Positions 52,172-64,000 of a DNA stretch of 64,000 bases are shown one piece after another. Under the pieces are notes generated by a model. The model saw nothing but the letters and a program-made list of their open reading frames with translations. It made no database searches and was not told the origin of the DNA. Source of the stretch: Hyperoodon ampullatus (taxonomy: Eukaryota > Chordata > Mammalia > Artiodactyla > Ziphiidae); contig CATKHW010000360.1 in the NCBI GenBank assembly GCA_949752795.1, positions 1-64,000 of the forward strand, in the 5' to 3' direction. Position 1 is the stretch's first letter, and each line of letters starts with the position of its first letter. The position numbers and the translations under genes were made by a program.

Positions 52172-53910
52172 CCCTAAAACAAGTAAAGAACAGAGCTACA
52201 GAGCCAAGGGCACTACCAGCCTAGGGAATATACCTTGGGAAAACTGAAAATCAATAAGACAGAGCCACCCCAAAATTTAGGGCTGCACTGCATACAAGGA
52301 CCTCAACTTGGATACACCTTAAGTATCCCAGAAAATATAAACATGGTTCAAAAAATTGTGGTACTTACGTACGATGGAATATCCCTCAGCCATGAAATCA
52401 ATGTCATAAGACCAGTAGCAGCAAAATGGGTGGATTCAGGTACGATGATTCTAAGTGAAATAAGTCACACAGGAAAAGAAACTTATCATAAGATATCACT
52501 TATGAAGATCCTGTAAACATGGCTACACTTGAACTGAGTTAGGAAAGAGAACAGTGTCTCACATTTAGAAAACACTCTTATACCTGCTTAAGGGGGAAGG
52601 AGAGGTGGGGTGATGCATAAAACCAGAGTTTGATATAAGCACAGGTACCGTTCCAAAAACCAACTATGGAATAGACAAGACCTACACCGTCCTCAGCGAA
52701 AGGGACTCAAAACCCCATATTTCCCACAGAGGAAAATATCTGACTAGTAAGAATCTTAAAACCTATGTATTGATATGTCTCCGTAAGGGAATCAAGTGTG
52801 TCTAGACTGGCATAAACATGGCAGCGAGAATCAGCTCAAACCCACTATAAAAAGGAATTTCAAAAACAAAACAAAAAAACTGGGAAATTCTTTACAATTC
52901 CTTCAGGGTCTCTGATGAAAGCTGGAATGACCCTATCTACAACGACAGCTGGATGTGGCATAAGGAGGGACACTTGGGACTGAGACGATTGGTGAGATTG
53001 GGTGAGCAAATGCAGACCCTTTAAAGCAATAATGCATGGCACCCATTCCATGGGTCCGAACTCTCCAGGTTGAAGGGAATATTACTACAGCTATAACATG
53101 TGCGGGAAACCTAGAGAACGGACACACTGTGAATACGAAAGGTTTCTAAAACTCAACGAATAGTCCCTCTCCTGGTGCTCTGGTTTGACTTTCCGTCTGC
53201 TTTACTATCAACCTCCCAACTTGGAGAGACAGCCCCTTTAACCTCTTGGTTCGCACAGGTTGCCAATTTGGCAGAGGATGAAAGGGAAGAGGGAGAACCA
53301 ATGAGAGAGTAGCTGTTAGGCATTTGGACGGGCACATATCACTGTAATTTCCCGGCAGGAAGAAGAATTAACCAAATTCTCAGCCACCCACCGGGAACCA
53401 GTATAGGTCCTGAACCAAAATTTTGGACTTGCGGTCAGCTCACCAAAAACGAGTTGAAAAATGGAGCTCAGGGGCACAGCAATTCACAAACTGGCCGAGT
53501 AATAAAGGACAACTATCGTCCAAAAATCTGTTGAGGGAAGGCAACGAGGCGGACTTGAAAGCGAGGCAGAATAGCAGGAAACAGATTTCAAGAGGTACGT
53601 TGGAATCGCCTTTAAAGCACAGGAAGAGGGGCACAACTTCGACAATGATGCACTTGGCCAAAAAGGGCGTATGCGTTTTCTCCTGAATATATTCAGGAGA
53701 AAACGCATACGCCCTTTCTGGCCAAGCAAGCAAGCGGGCAATGCAAATCTGCACTACGAAGAAGTATCACTTCCCACCGGTCAAAAGGGACATCCACAAA
53801 ATGTGTAAGAACAAGAAAGGCAAGACAGGCCCTGGAGAACAGGGAGCCTTGTTATGCTGATGGGCGGGATGTAAATTGCCAACTGCCTCTCTGGAGGAGT
53901 GCATTCTGTT
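52172..53910 (+). repeat. Satellite unit 31, type X
   Basis: Palindrome 53653-53726 has the X mismatch at 53718. The left part has cacaggaaaag and ttcccacagagg, shared with units 33, 35 and 37. Confidence 0.93.
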
Positions 53911-55649
53911 CCCTAAAACAAGTAAAGAACAGAGCTACAGAGCCAAGGGCACTACCAGTCTAGGGAATATACCTTGGGAAAACTGAAAATCAATAAGACA
54001 GAGCCACCCCAAAATTTAGGGCTGCACTGCATACAAGGGCCTCAACTTGGATACACCTTAAGTATCCCAGAAAATATAAACATGGTTCAAAAAATTGTGG
54101 TACTTACGTACGATGGAATATCCCTCAGCCATGAAATCAATGTCATAAGACCAGTAGCAGCAAAATGGGTGGATTCAGGTACGATGATTCTAAGTGAAAT
54201 AAGTCACACAGAAAAAGAAACTTATCATAAGATATCACTTATGAAGATCCTGTAAACATGGCTACACTTGAACTGAGTTAGGAAAGAGAACAGTGTCTCA
54301 CATTTAGAAAACACTCTTATACCTGCTTAAGGGGGAAGGAGAGGTGGGGTGATGCATAAAACCAGAGTTTGATATAAGCACAGGTACCGTTCCAAAAACC
54401 AACTATGGAATAGACAAGACCTACACCGTCCTCAGCGAAAGGGACTCAAAACCCCATATTTCCCGCAGAGGAAAATATCTGACTAGTAAGAATCTTAAAA
54501 CCTATGTATTGATATGTCTCCGTAAGGGAATCAAGTGTGTCTAGACTGGCATAAACATGGCAGCGGGAATCAGCTCAAACCCACTATAAAAAGGAATTTC
54601 AAAAACAAAACAATAAAACTGGGAAATTCTTTGCAATTCCTTCAGGGTCTCTGATGAAGGCTGGAATGACCCTATCTACAACGACAGCTGGATGTGGCAT
54701 AAGGAGGGACACTTGGGACTGAGACGATTGGTGAGATTGGGTGAGCAAATGCAGACCCTTTAAAGCAATAATGCATGGCACCCATTCCATGGGTCCGAAC
54801 TCTCCAGGTTGAAGGGAATATTACTATAGCTATAACATGTGCGGGAATCCTAGAGAACGGACACACTGTGAATACGAAAGGTTTCTAAAACTCAACGCAT
54901 AGTCCCTCTCCTGGTGCTCCGGTTTGACTTTCCGTCTGCTTTACTATCAACCTCCCAACTTGGAGAGACAGCCCCTTTAACCTCTTGGTTCGCACAGGTT
55001 GCCAATTAGGCAGAGGATGAAAGGGAAGAGGGAGAACCAATGAGAGAGTAGCTGTTAGGCATTTGGACGGGCACATATCACTGTAATTTCCCGGCAGGAA
55101 GAAGAATTAACCAAATTCTCAGCCACCCACCGGGAACCAGTATAGGTCCTGAACCAAAATTTTGGACTTGCGGTCAGCTCACCAAAAACGAGTTGAAAAA
55201 TGGAGCTCAGGGGCACAGCAATTCACAAACTGGCCGAGTAATAAAGGACAACTATCGTCCAAAAATCTGTTGAGGGAAGGCAACGAGGCGGACTTGAAAG
55301 CGAGGCAGAATAGCAGGAAACAGATTTCAAGAGGTACGTTGGAATCACCTTTAAAGCACAGGAAGAGGGGCACAACTTCGACAATGATGCACTTGGCCAA
55401 AAAGGGCGTATGCGTTTTCTCCTGAATATATTCAGGAGAAAATGCATACGCCCTTTTTGGCCAAGCAAGCAAGCGGGCAATGCAAATCTGCACTACAAAG
55501 AAGTATCACTTCCCACCGGTCAAAAGGGACATCCACAAAATGTGTAAGAACAATAAAGGCAAGACAGGCCCTGGAGAACAGGGAGCCTTGTTATGCTGAT
55601 GGGCGGGATGTAAATTGCCAACTGCCTCTCTCGAGGAGTGCATTCTGTT
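53911..55649 (+). repeat. Satellite unit 32, type Y
   Basis: Palindrome 55392-55465 has C to T at 55443. gcagcgggaatc near 54560 is shared with unit 30 only. Private change: actatagct near 54830. Confidence 0.93.
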
Positions 55650-57388
55650 CCCTAAAACAAGTAAAGAACAGAGCTACAGAGCCAAGGGCACTACCAGCCT
55701 AGGGAATATACCTTGGGAAAACTGAAAATCAATAAGACAGAGCCACCCCAAAATTTAGGGCTGCACTGCATACAAGGACCTCAACTTGGATACACCTTAA
55801 GTATCCCAGAAAATATAAACATGGTTCAAAAAATTGTGGTACTTACGTACGATGGAATATCCCTCAGCCATGAAATCAATGTCATAAGACCAGTAGCAGC
55901 AAAATGGGTGGATTCAGGTACGATGATTCTAAGTGAAATAAGTCACACAGGAAAAGAAACTTATCATAAGATATCACTTATGAAGATCCTGTAAACATGG
56001 CTACACTTGAACTGAGTTAGGAAAGAGAACAGTGTCTCACATTTAGAAAACACTCTTATACCTGCTTAAGGGGGAAGGAGAGGTGGGGTGATGCATAAAA
56101 CCAGAGTTTGATATAAGCACAGGTACCGTTCCAAAAACCAACTATGGAATAGACAAGACCTACACCGTCCTCAGCGAAAGGGACTCAAAACCCCATATTT
56201 CCCACAGAGGAAAATATCTGACTAGTAAGAATCTTAAAACCTATGTATTGATATGTCTCCGTAAGGGAATCAAGTGTGTCTAGACTGGCATAAACATGGC
56301 AGCGAGAATCAGCTCAAACCCACTATAAAAAGGAATTTCAAAAACAAAACAAAAAAACTGGGAAATTCTTTACAATTCCTTCAGGGTCTCTGATGAAAGC
56401 TGGAATGACCCTATCTACAACGACAGCTGGATGTGGCATAAGGAGGGACACTTGGGACTGAGACGATTGGTGAGATTGGGTGAGCAAATGCAGACCCTTT
56501 AAAGCAATAATGCATGGCACCCATTCCATGGGTCCGAACTCTCCAGGTTGAAGGGAATATTACTACAGCTATAACATGTGCGGGAAACCTAGAGAACGGA
56601 CACACTGTGAATACGAAAGGTTTCTAAAACTCAACGAATAGTCCCTCTCCTGGTGCTCTGGTTTGACTTTCCGTCTGCTTTACTATCAACCTCCCAACTT
56701 GGAGAGACAGCCCCTTTAACCTCTTGGTTCGCACAGGTTGCCAATTTGGCAGAGGATGAAAGGGAAGAGGGAGAACCAATGAGAGAGTAGCTGTTAGGCA
56801 TTTGGACGGGCACATATCACTGTAATTTCCCGGCAGGAAGAAGAATTAACCAAATTCTCAGCCACCCACCGGGAACCAGTATAGGTCCTGAACCAAAATT
56901 TTGGACTTGCGGTCAGCTCACCAAAAACGAGTTGAAAAATGGAGCTCAGGGGCACAGCAATTCACAAACTGGCCGAGTAATAAAGGACAACTATCGTCCA
57001 AAAATCTGTTGAGGGAAGGCAACGAGGCGGACTTGAAAGCGAGGCAGAATAGCAGGAAACAGATTTCAAGAGGTACGTTGGAATCGCCTTTAAAGCACAG
57101 GAAGAGGGGCACAACTTCGACAATGATGCACTTGGCCAAAAAGGGCGTATGCGTTTTCTCCTGAATATATTCAGGAGAAAACGCATACGCCCTTTCTGGC
57201 CAAGCAAGCAAGCGGGCAATGCAAATCTGCACTACGAAGAAGTATCACTTCCCACCGGGCAAAAGGGACATCCACAAAATGTGTAAGAACAAGAAAGGCA
57301 AGACAGGCCCTGGAGAACAGGGAGCCTTGTTATGCTGATGGGCGGGATGTAAATTGCCAACTGCCTCTCTGGAGGAGTGCATTCTGTT
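55650..57388 (+). repeat. Satellite unit 33, type X
   Basis: Palindrome 57131-57204 has the X mismatch at 57196. Private change: accgggcaaa near 57259; otherwise I see almost no difference from units 31 and 35. Confidence 0.93.
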
Positions 57389-59127
57389 CCCTAAAACAAG
57401 TAAAGAACAGAGCTACAGAGCCAAGGGCACTACCAGTCTAGGGAATATACCTTGGGAAAACTGAAAATCAATAAGACAGAGCCACCCCAAAATTTAGGGC
57501 TGCACTGCATACAAGGGCCTCAACTTGGATACACCTTAAGTATCCCAGAAAATATAAACATGGTTCAAAAAATTGTGGTACTTACGTACGATGGAATATC
57601 CCTCAGCCATGAAATCAATGTCATAAGACCAGTAGCAGCAAAATGGGTGGATTCAGGTACGATGATTCTAAGTGAAATAAGTCACACAGAAAAAGAAACT
57701 TATCATAAGATATCACTTATGAAGATCCTGTAAACATGGCTACACTTGAACTGAGTTAGGAAAGAGAACAGTGTCTCACATTTAGAAAACACTCTTATAC
57801 CTGCTTAAGGGGGAAGGAGAGGTGGGGTGATGCATAAAACCAGAGTTTGATATAAGCACAGGTACCGTTCCAAAAACCAACTATGGAATAGACAAGACCT
57901 ACACCGTCCTCAGCGAAAGGGACTCAAAACCCCATATTTCCCGCAGAGGAAAATATCTGACTAGTAAGAATCTTAAAACCTATGTATTGATATGTCTCCG
58001 TAAGGGAATCAAGTGTGTCTAGACTGGCATAAACATGGCAGCGAGAATCAGCTCAAACCCACTATAAAAAGGAATTTCAAAAACAAAACAATAAAACTGG
58101 GAAATTCTTTGCAATTCCTTCAGGGTCTCTGATGAAGGCTGGAATGACCCTATCTACAACGACAGCTGGATGTGGCATAAGGAGGGACACTTGGGACTGA
58201 GACGATTGGTGAGATTGGGTGAGCAAATGCAGACCCTTTAAAGCAATAATGCATGGCACCCATTCCATGGGTCCGAACTCTCCAGGTTGAAGGGAATATT
58301 ACTACAGCTATAACATGTGCGGGAATCCTAGAGAACGGACACACTGTGAATACGAAAGGTTTCTAAAACTCAACGCATAGTCCCTCTCCTGGTGCTCCGG
58401 TTTGACTTTCCGTCTGCTTTACTATCAACCTCCCAACTTGGAGAGACAGCCCCTTTAACCTCTTGGTTCGCACAGGTTGCCAATTAGGCAGAGGATGAAA
58501 GGGAAGAGGGAGAACCAATGAGAGAGTAGCTGTTAGGCATTTGGACGGGCACATATCACTGTAATTTCCCGGCAGGAAGAAGAATTAACCAAATTCTCAG
58601 CCACCCACCGGGAACCAGTATAGGTCCTGAACCAAAATTTTGGACTTGCGGTCAGCTCACCAAAAACGAGTTGAAAAATGGAGCTCAGGGGCACAGCAAT
58701 TCACAAACTGGCCGAGTAATAAAGGACAACTATCGTCCAAAAATCTGTTGAGGGAAGGCAACGAGGCGGACTTGAAAGCGAGGCAGAATAGCAGGAAACA
58801 GATTTCAAGAGGTACGTTGGAATCACCTTTAAAGCACAGGAAGAGGGGCACAACTTCGACAATGATGCACTTGGCCAAAAAGGGCGTATGCGTTTTCTCC
58901 TGAATATATTCAGGAGAAAATGCATACGCCCTTTTTGGCCAAGCAAGCAAGCGGGCAATGCAAATCTGCACTACAAAGAAGTATCACTTCCCACCGGTCA
59001 AAAGGGACATCCACAAAATGTGTAAGAACAATAAAGGCAAGACAGGCCCTGGAGAACAGGGAGCCTTGTTATGCTGATGGGCGGGATGTAAATTGCCAAC
59101 TGCCTCTCTCGAGGAGTGCATTCTGTT
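57389..59127 (+). repeat. Satellite unit 34, type Y
   Basis: Palindrome 58870-58943 has C to T at 58921. It reads gcagcgagaatc where units 30 and 32 read gcagcggg. Confidence 0.93.
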
Positions 59128-60866
59128 CCCTAAAACAAGTAAAGAACAGAGCTACAGAGCCAAGGGCACTACCAGCCTAGGGAATATACCTTGGGAAAAC
59201 TGAAAATCAATAAGACAGAGCCACCCCAAAATTTAGGGCTGCACTGCATACAAGGACCTCAACTTGGATACACCTTAAGTATCCCAGAAAATATAAACAT
59301 GGTTCAAAAAATTGTGGTACTTACGTACGATGGAATATCCCTCAGCCATGAAATCAATGTCATAAGACCAGTAGCAGCAAAATGGGTGGATTCAGGTACG
59401 ATGATTCTAAGTGAAATAAGTCACACAGGAAAAGAAACTTATCATAAGATATCACTTATGAAGATCCTGTAAACATGGCTACACTTGAACTGAGTTAGGA
59501 AAGAGAACAGTGTCTCACATTTAGAAAACACTCTTATACCTGCTTAAGGGGGAAGGAGAGGTGGGGTGATGCATAAAACCAGAGTTTGATATAAGCACAG
59601 GTACCGTTCCAAAAACCAACTATGGAATAGACAAGACCTACACCGTCCTCAGCGAAAGGGACTCAAAACCCCATATTTCCCACAGAGGAAAATATCTGAC
59701 TAGTAAGAATCTTAAAACCTATGTATTGATATGTCTCCGTAAGGGAATCAAGTGTGTCTAGACTGGCATAAACATGGCAGCGAGAATCAGCTCAAACCCA
59801 CTATAAAAAGGAATTTCAAAAACAAAACAAAAAAACTGGGAAATTCTTTACAATTCCTTCAGGGTCTCTGATGAAAGCTGGAATGACCCTATCTACAACG
59901 ACAGCTGGATGTGGCATAAGGAGGGACACTTGGGACTGAGACGATTGGTGAGATTGGGTGAGCAAATGCAGACCCTTTAAAGCAATAATGCATGGCACCC
60001 ATTCCATGGGTCCGAACTCTCCAGGTTGAAGGGAATATTACTACAGCTATAACATGTGCGGGAAACCTAGAGAACGGACACACTGTGAATACGAAAGGTT
60101 TCTAAAACTCAACGAATAGTCCCTCTCCTGGTGCTCTGGTTTGACTTTCCGTCTGCTTTACTATCAACCTCCCAACTTGGAGAGACAGCCCCTTTAACCT
60201 CTTGGTTCGCACAGGTTGCCAATTTGGCAGAGGATGAAAGGGAAGAGGGAGAACCAATGAGAGAGTAGCTGTTAGGCATTTGGACGGGCACATATCACTG
60301 TAATTTCCCGGCAGGAAGAAGAATTAACCAAATTCTCAGCCACCCACCGGGAACCAGTATAGGTCCTGAACCAAAATTTTGGACTTGCGGTCAGCTCACC
60401 AAAAACGAGTTGAAAAATGGAGCTCAGGGGCACAGCAATTCACAAACTGGCCGAGTAATAAAGGACAACTATCGTCCAAAAATCTGTTGAGGGAAGGCAA
60501 CGAGGCGGACTTGAAAGCGAGGCAGAATAGCAGGAAACAGATTTCAAGAGGTACGTTGGAATCGCCTTTAAAGCACAGGAAGAGGGGCACAACTTCGACA
60601 ATGATGCACTTGGCCAAAAAGGGCGTATGCGTTTTCTCCTGAATATATTCAGGAGAAAACGCATACGCCCTTTCTGGCCAAGCAAGCAAGCGGGCAATGC
60701 AAATCTGCACTACGAAGAAGTATCACTTCCCACCGGTCAAAAGGGACATCCACAAAATGTGTAAGAACAAGAAAGGCAAGACAGGCCCTGGAGAACAGGG
60801 AGCCTTGTTATGCTGATGGGCGGGATGTAAATTGCCAACTGCCTCTCTGGAGGAGTGCATTCTGTT
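59128..60866 (+). repeat. Satellite unit 35, type X
   Basis: Palindrome 60609-60682 has the X mismatch at 60674. Nearly identical to unit 31. Confidence 0.93.
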
Positions 60867-62605
60867 CCCTAAAACAAGTAAAGAACAGAGCTACAGAGCC
60901 AAGGGCACTACCAGTCTAGGGAATATACCTTGGGAAAACTGAAAATCAATAAGACAGAGCCACCCCAAAATTTAGGGCTGCACTGCATACAAGGGCCTCA
61001 ACTTGGATACACCTTAAGTATCCCAGAAAATATAAACATGGTTCAAAAAATTGTGGTACTTACGTACGATGGAATATCCCTCAGCCATGAAATCAATGTC
61101 ATAAGACCAGTAGCAGCAAAATGGGTGGATTCAGGTACGATGATTCTAAGTGAAATAAGTCACACAGAAAAAGAAACTTATCATAAGATATCACTTATGA
61201 AGATCCTGTAAACATGGCTACACTTGAACTGAGTTAGGAAAGAGAACAGTGTCTCACATTTAGAAAACACTCTTATACCTGCTTAAGGGGGAAGGAGAGG
61301 TGGGGTGATGCATAAAACCAGAGTTTGATATAAGCACAGGTACCGTTCCAAAAACCAACTATGGAATAGACAAGACCTACACCGTCCTCAGCGAAAGGGA
61401 CTCAAAACCCCATATTTCCCGCAGAGGAAAATATCTGACTAGTAAGAATCTTAAAACCTATGTATTGATATGTCTCCGTAAGGGAATCAAGTGTGTCTAG
61501 ACTGGCATAAACATGGCAGCGAGAATCAGCTCAAACCCACTATAAAAAGGAATTTCAAAAACAAAACAATAAAACTGGGAAATTCTTTGCAATTCCTTCA
61601 GGGTCTCTGATGAAGGCTGGAATGACCCTATCTACAACGACAGCTGGATGTGGCATAAGGAGGGACACTTGGGACTGAGACGATTGGTGAGATTGGGTGA
61701 GCAAATGCAGACCCTTTAAAGCAATAATGCATGGCACCCATTCCATGGGTCCGAACTCTCCAGGTTGAAGGGAATATTACTACAGCTATAACATGTGCGG
61801 GAATCCTAGAGAACGGACACACTGTGAATACGAAAGGTTTCTAAAACTCAACGCATAGTCCCTCTCCTGGTGCTCCGGTTTGACTTTCCGTCTGCTTTAC
61901 TATCAACCTCCCAACTTGGAGAGACAGCCCCTTTAACCTCTTGGTTCGCACAGGTTGCCAATTAGGCAGAGGATGAAAGGGAAGAGGGAGAACCAATGAG
62001 AGAGTAGCTGTTAGGCATTTGGACGGGCACATATCACTGTAATTTCCCGGCAGGAAGAAGAATTAACCAAATTCTCAGCCACCCACCGGGAACCAGTATA
62101 GGTCCTGAACCAAAATTTTGGACTTGCGGTCAGCTCACCAAAAACGAGTTGAAAAATGGAGCTCAGGGGCACAGCAATTCACAAACTGGCCGAGTAATAA
62201 AGGACAACTATCGTCCAAAAATCTGTTGAGGGAAGGCAACGAGGCGGACTTGAAAGCGAGGCAGAATAGCAGGAAACAGATTTCAAGAGGTACGTTGGAA
62301 TCACCTTTAAAGCACAGGAAGAGGGGCACAACTTCGACAATGATGCACTTGGCCAAAAAGGGCGTATGCGTTTTCTCCTGAATATATTCAGGAGAAAACG
62401 CATACGCCCTTTTTGGCCAAGCAAGCAAGCGGGCAATGCAAATCTGCACTACAAAGAAGTATCACTTCCCACCGGTCAAAAGGGACATCCACAAAATGTG
62501 TAAGAACAATAAAGGCAAGACAGGCCCTGGAGAACAGGGAGCCTTGTTATGCTGATGGGCGGGATGTAAATTGCCAACTGCCTCTCTGGAGGAGTGCATT
62601 CTGTT
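60867..62605 (+). repeat. Satellite unit 36, type Y with common right end
   Basis: It carries the Y markers up to ggaatcacc, but palindrome 62348-62421 is perfect and the end reads ctctctggagg, not the Y-type ctcgagg. The palindrome and end therefore look like the common type, as after gene conversion, although aacaataaagg near 62507 keeps the Y form. Confidence 0.92.
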
Positions 62606-64000
62606 CCCTAAAACAAGTAAAGAACAGAGCTACAGAGCCAAGGGCACTACCAGCCTAGGGAATATACCTTGGGAAAACTGAAAATCAATAAGACAGAGCC
62701 ACCCCAAAATTTAGGGCTGCACTGCATACAAGGACCTCAACTTGGATACACCTTAAGTATCCCAGAAAATATAAACATGGTTCAAAAAATTGTGGTACTT
62801 ACGTACGATGGAATATCCCTCAGCCATGAAATCAATGTCATAAGACCAGTAGCAGCAAAATGGGTGGATTCAGGTACGATGATTCTAAGTGAAATAAGTC
62901 ACACAGGAAAAGAAACTTATCATAAGATATCACTTATGAAGATCCTGTAAACATGGCTACACTTGAACTGAGTTAGGAAAGAGAACAGTGTCTCACATTT
63001 AGAAAACACTCTTATACCTGCTTAAGGGGGAAGGAGAGGTGGGGTGATGCATAAAACCAGAGTTTGATATAAGCACAGGTACCGTTCCAAAAACCAACTA
63101 TGGAATAGACAAGACCTACACCGTCCTCAGCGAAAGGGACTCAAAACCCCATATTTCCCACAGAGGAAAATATCTGACTAGTAAGAATCTTAAAACCTAT
63201 GTATTGATATGTCTCCGTAAGGGAATCAAGTGTGTCTAGACTGGCATAAACATGGCAGCGAGAATCAGCTCAAACCCACTATAAAAAGGAATTTCAAAAA
63301 CAAAACAAAAAAACTGGGAAATTCTTTACAATTCCTTCAGGGTCTCTGATGAAAGCTGGAATGACCCTATCTACAACGACAGCTGGATGTGGCATAAGGA
63401 GGGACACTTGGGACTGAGACGATTGGTGAGATTGGGTGAGCAAATGCAGACCCTTTAAAGCAATAATGCATGGCACCCATTCCATGGGTCCGAACTCTCC
63501 AGGTTGAAGGGAATATTACTACAGCTATAACATGTGCGGGAATCCTAGAGAACGGACACACTGTGAATACGAAAGGTTTCTAAAACTCAACGCATAGTCC
63601 CTCTCCTGGTGCTCCGGTTTGACTTTCCGTCTGCTTTACTATCAACCTCCCAACTTGGAGAGACAGCCCCTTTAACCTCTTGGTTCGCACAGGTTGCCAA
63701 TTTGGCAGTGGATGAAAGGGAAGAGGGAGAACCAATGAGAGAGTAGCTGTTAGGCATTTGGACGGGCACATATCACTGTAATTTCCCGGCAGGAAGAAGA
63801 ATTAACCAAATTCTCAGCCACCCACCGGGAACCAGTATAGGTCCTGAACCAAAATTTTGGACTTGCGGTCAGCTCACCAAAAACGAGTTGAAAAATGGAG
63901 CTCAGGGGCACAGCAATTCACAAACTGGCCGAGTAATAAAGGACAACTATCGTCCAAAAATCTGTTGAGGGAAGGCAACGAGGCGGACTTGAAAGCGAGG
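62606..64000 (+). repeat. Satellite unit 37 (partial, 1,395 bp), mosaic
   Basis: The window ends before the palindrome. The left part is X-like (cacaggaaaag, ttcccacagagg), the middle is Y-like (gggaatcctag, cgcatagtccctctcc) and then gcagtggatg is P-like (near 63708). Confidence 0.93.

Larger units (their letters stand above)
48695..62605 (+). repeat. Dimeric higher-order repeat domain 2 (X-Y type, 3,478 bp, four copies)
   Basis: X units (29, 31, 33, 35) share a T-to-C change in the palindrome right arm (ccctttctgg) and ctacgaagaag just after it. Y units (30, 32, 34, 36) share gcaattccttc, gggaatcctag, gccaattagg and ggaatcacc. Dimers are 48695-52171, 52172-55649, 55650-59127 and 59128-62605. 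The last three differ at only a handful of bases that I could find, such as 54831 and 57259 and the 36-specific reversions, so they are very recent duplicates. X29 has a left part like unit 28 and becomes X-like before its middle. Confidence 0.88.
1..64000 (+). repeat. Head-to-tail satellite array, 1,739-bp unit, about 36.8 copies
   Basis: The opening ccctaaaacaag recurs at 1740, 3479, 5218, 6956, 8695 and so on to 62606, and the sequence between recurrences is nearly identical. Every copy is in the same orientation and no unrelated DNA interrupts the array. Unit length is 1,739 bp in 31 of 36 complete units; units 4 and 30 are 1,738 bp and units 20, 27 and 28 are 1,740 bp. Each unit joins an L1 3' fragment, a long palindrome and a segment of unknown origin. 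From memory of the literature, the size and L1 origin fit the common cetacean satellite; the species assignment is inference. A concatemer of a small circular replicon is an alternative, but the graded divergence and higher-order structure make it unlikely. Confidence 0.98.

Noticed and set aside
1..64000. Concatemer of a small circular virus, plasmid or rolling-circle product
   Set aside because: Units carry graded, nested differences and higher-order periodicities, contain a mammalian L1 3' end, and have no replication gene.
1..64000. Assembly artefact that repeats one read
   Set aside because: Nearly every unit carries private substitutions or indels. Copy number in the X-Y dimer domain could still be wrong by a unit or two.
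1..64000. Ribosomal DNA spacer array or tRNA/rRNA genes
   Set aside because: I recognise no rRNA or tRNA sequence in any part of the unit on either strand.

Overview
The whole 64 kb is one uninterrupted head-to-tail satellite array. The repeat unit is 1,739 bp. There are 36 complete units plus a 37th cut off by the window end (62606-64000). All copies lie in the same orientation, and I see no foreign insertion, no inversion and no ordinary gene. I number units from the first base of the window; this phase is arbitrary. Thirty-one of the 36 complete units are exactly 1,739 bp, two are 1,738 bp and three are 1,740 bp.

Each unit has three parts. (1) About 0.89 kb (for example 1556-2449) is a decayed 3' end of a LINE-1 (L1) retrotransposon: the ORF2 C-terminal region, the 3' UTR and an A-rich tail, running across my unit boundary. 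(2) About 0.77 kb (for example 711-1481) resembles nothing I recognise and could be DNA that flanked the founding L1 insertion. (3) Between them, at the 5' edge of the L1 part, sits a 74-bp palindrome with no spacer (37-bp arms, for example 1482-1555). It is perfect in 21 of 36 units, has one mismatch in 14 and two in one.

Organism: the L1 3' end is of the laurasiatherian mammal type. An L1-derived satellite of about 1.74 kb matches, from memory, the 'common cetacean satellite' (about 1.74-1.76 kb in most whales, about 1.58 kb in oceanic dolphins; its L1 origin was reported by Kapitonov and colleagues in 1998). I therefore infer a whale outside the Delphinidae, in constitutive heterochromatin. 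The species cannot be named from this sequence.

Layout: units 1-4 (1-6955) are a monomer-like lead-in, with units 1 and 2 nearly identical. Units 5-15 (6956-26084) form a four-unit higher-order repeat (HOR; 6,956 bp; types A-B-C-D), including one contracted copy with a hybrid unit (unit 8). Units 16-19 (26085-33040) are mosaics. Units 20-28 (33041-48694) carry a P-Q dimer HOR (3,478 bp) with hybrid units at 20 and 25. Units 29-36 (48695-62605) are four successive X-Y dimers, the last three almost identical. Unit 37 is a mosaic. Nothing here works as a gene system. What is informative is the array's recombination history and the conserved long palindrome. Short open frames recur in every copy on both strands, but they are parts of the repeat and I do not annotate them as genes.
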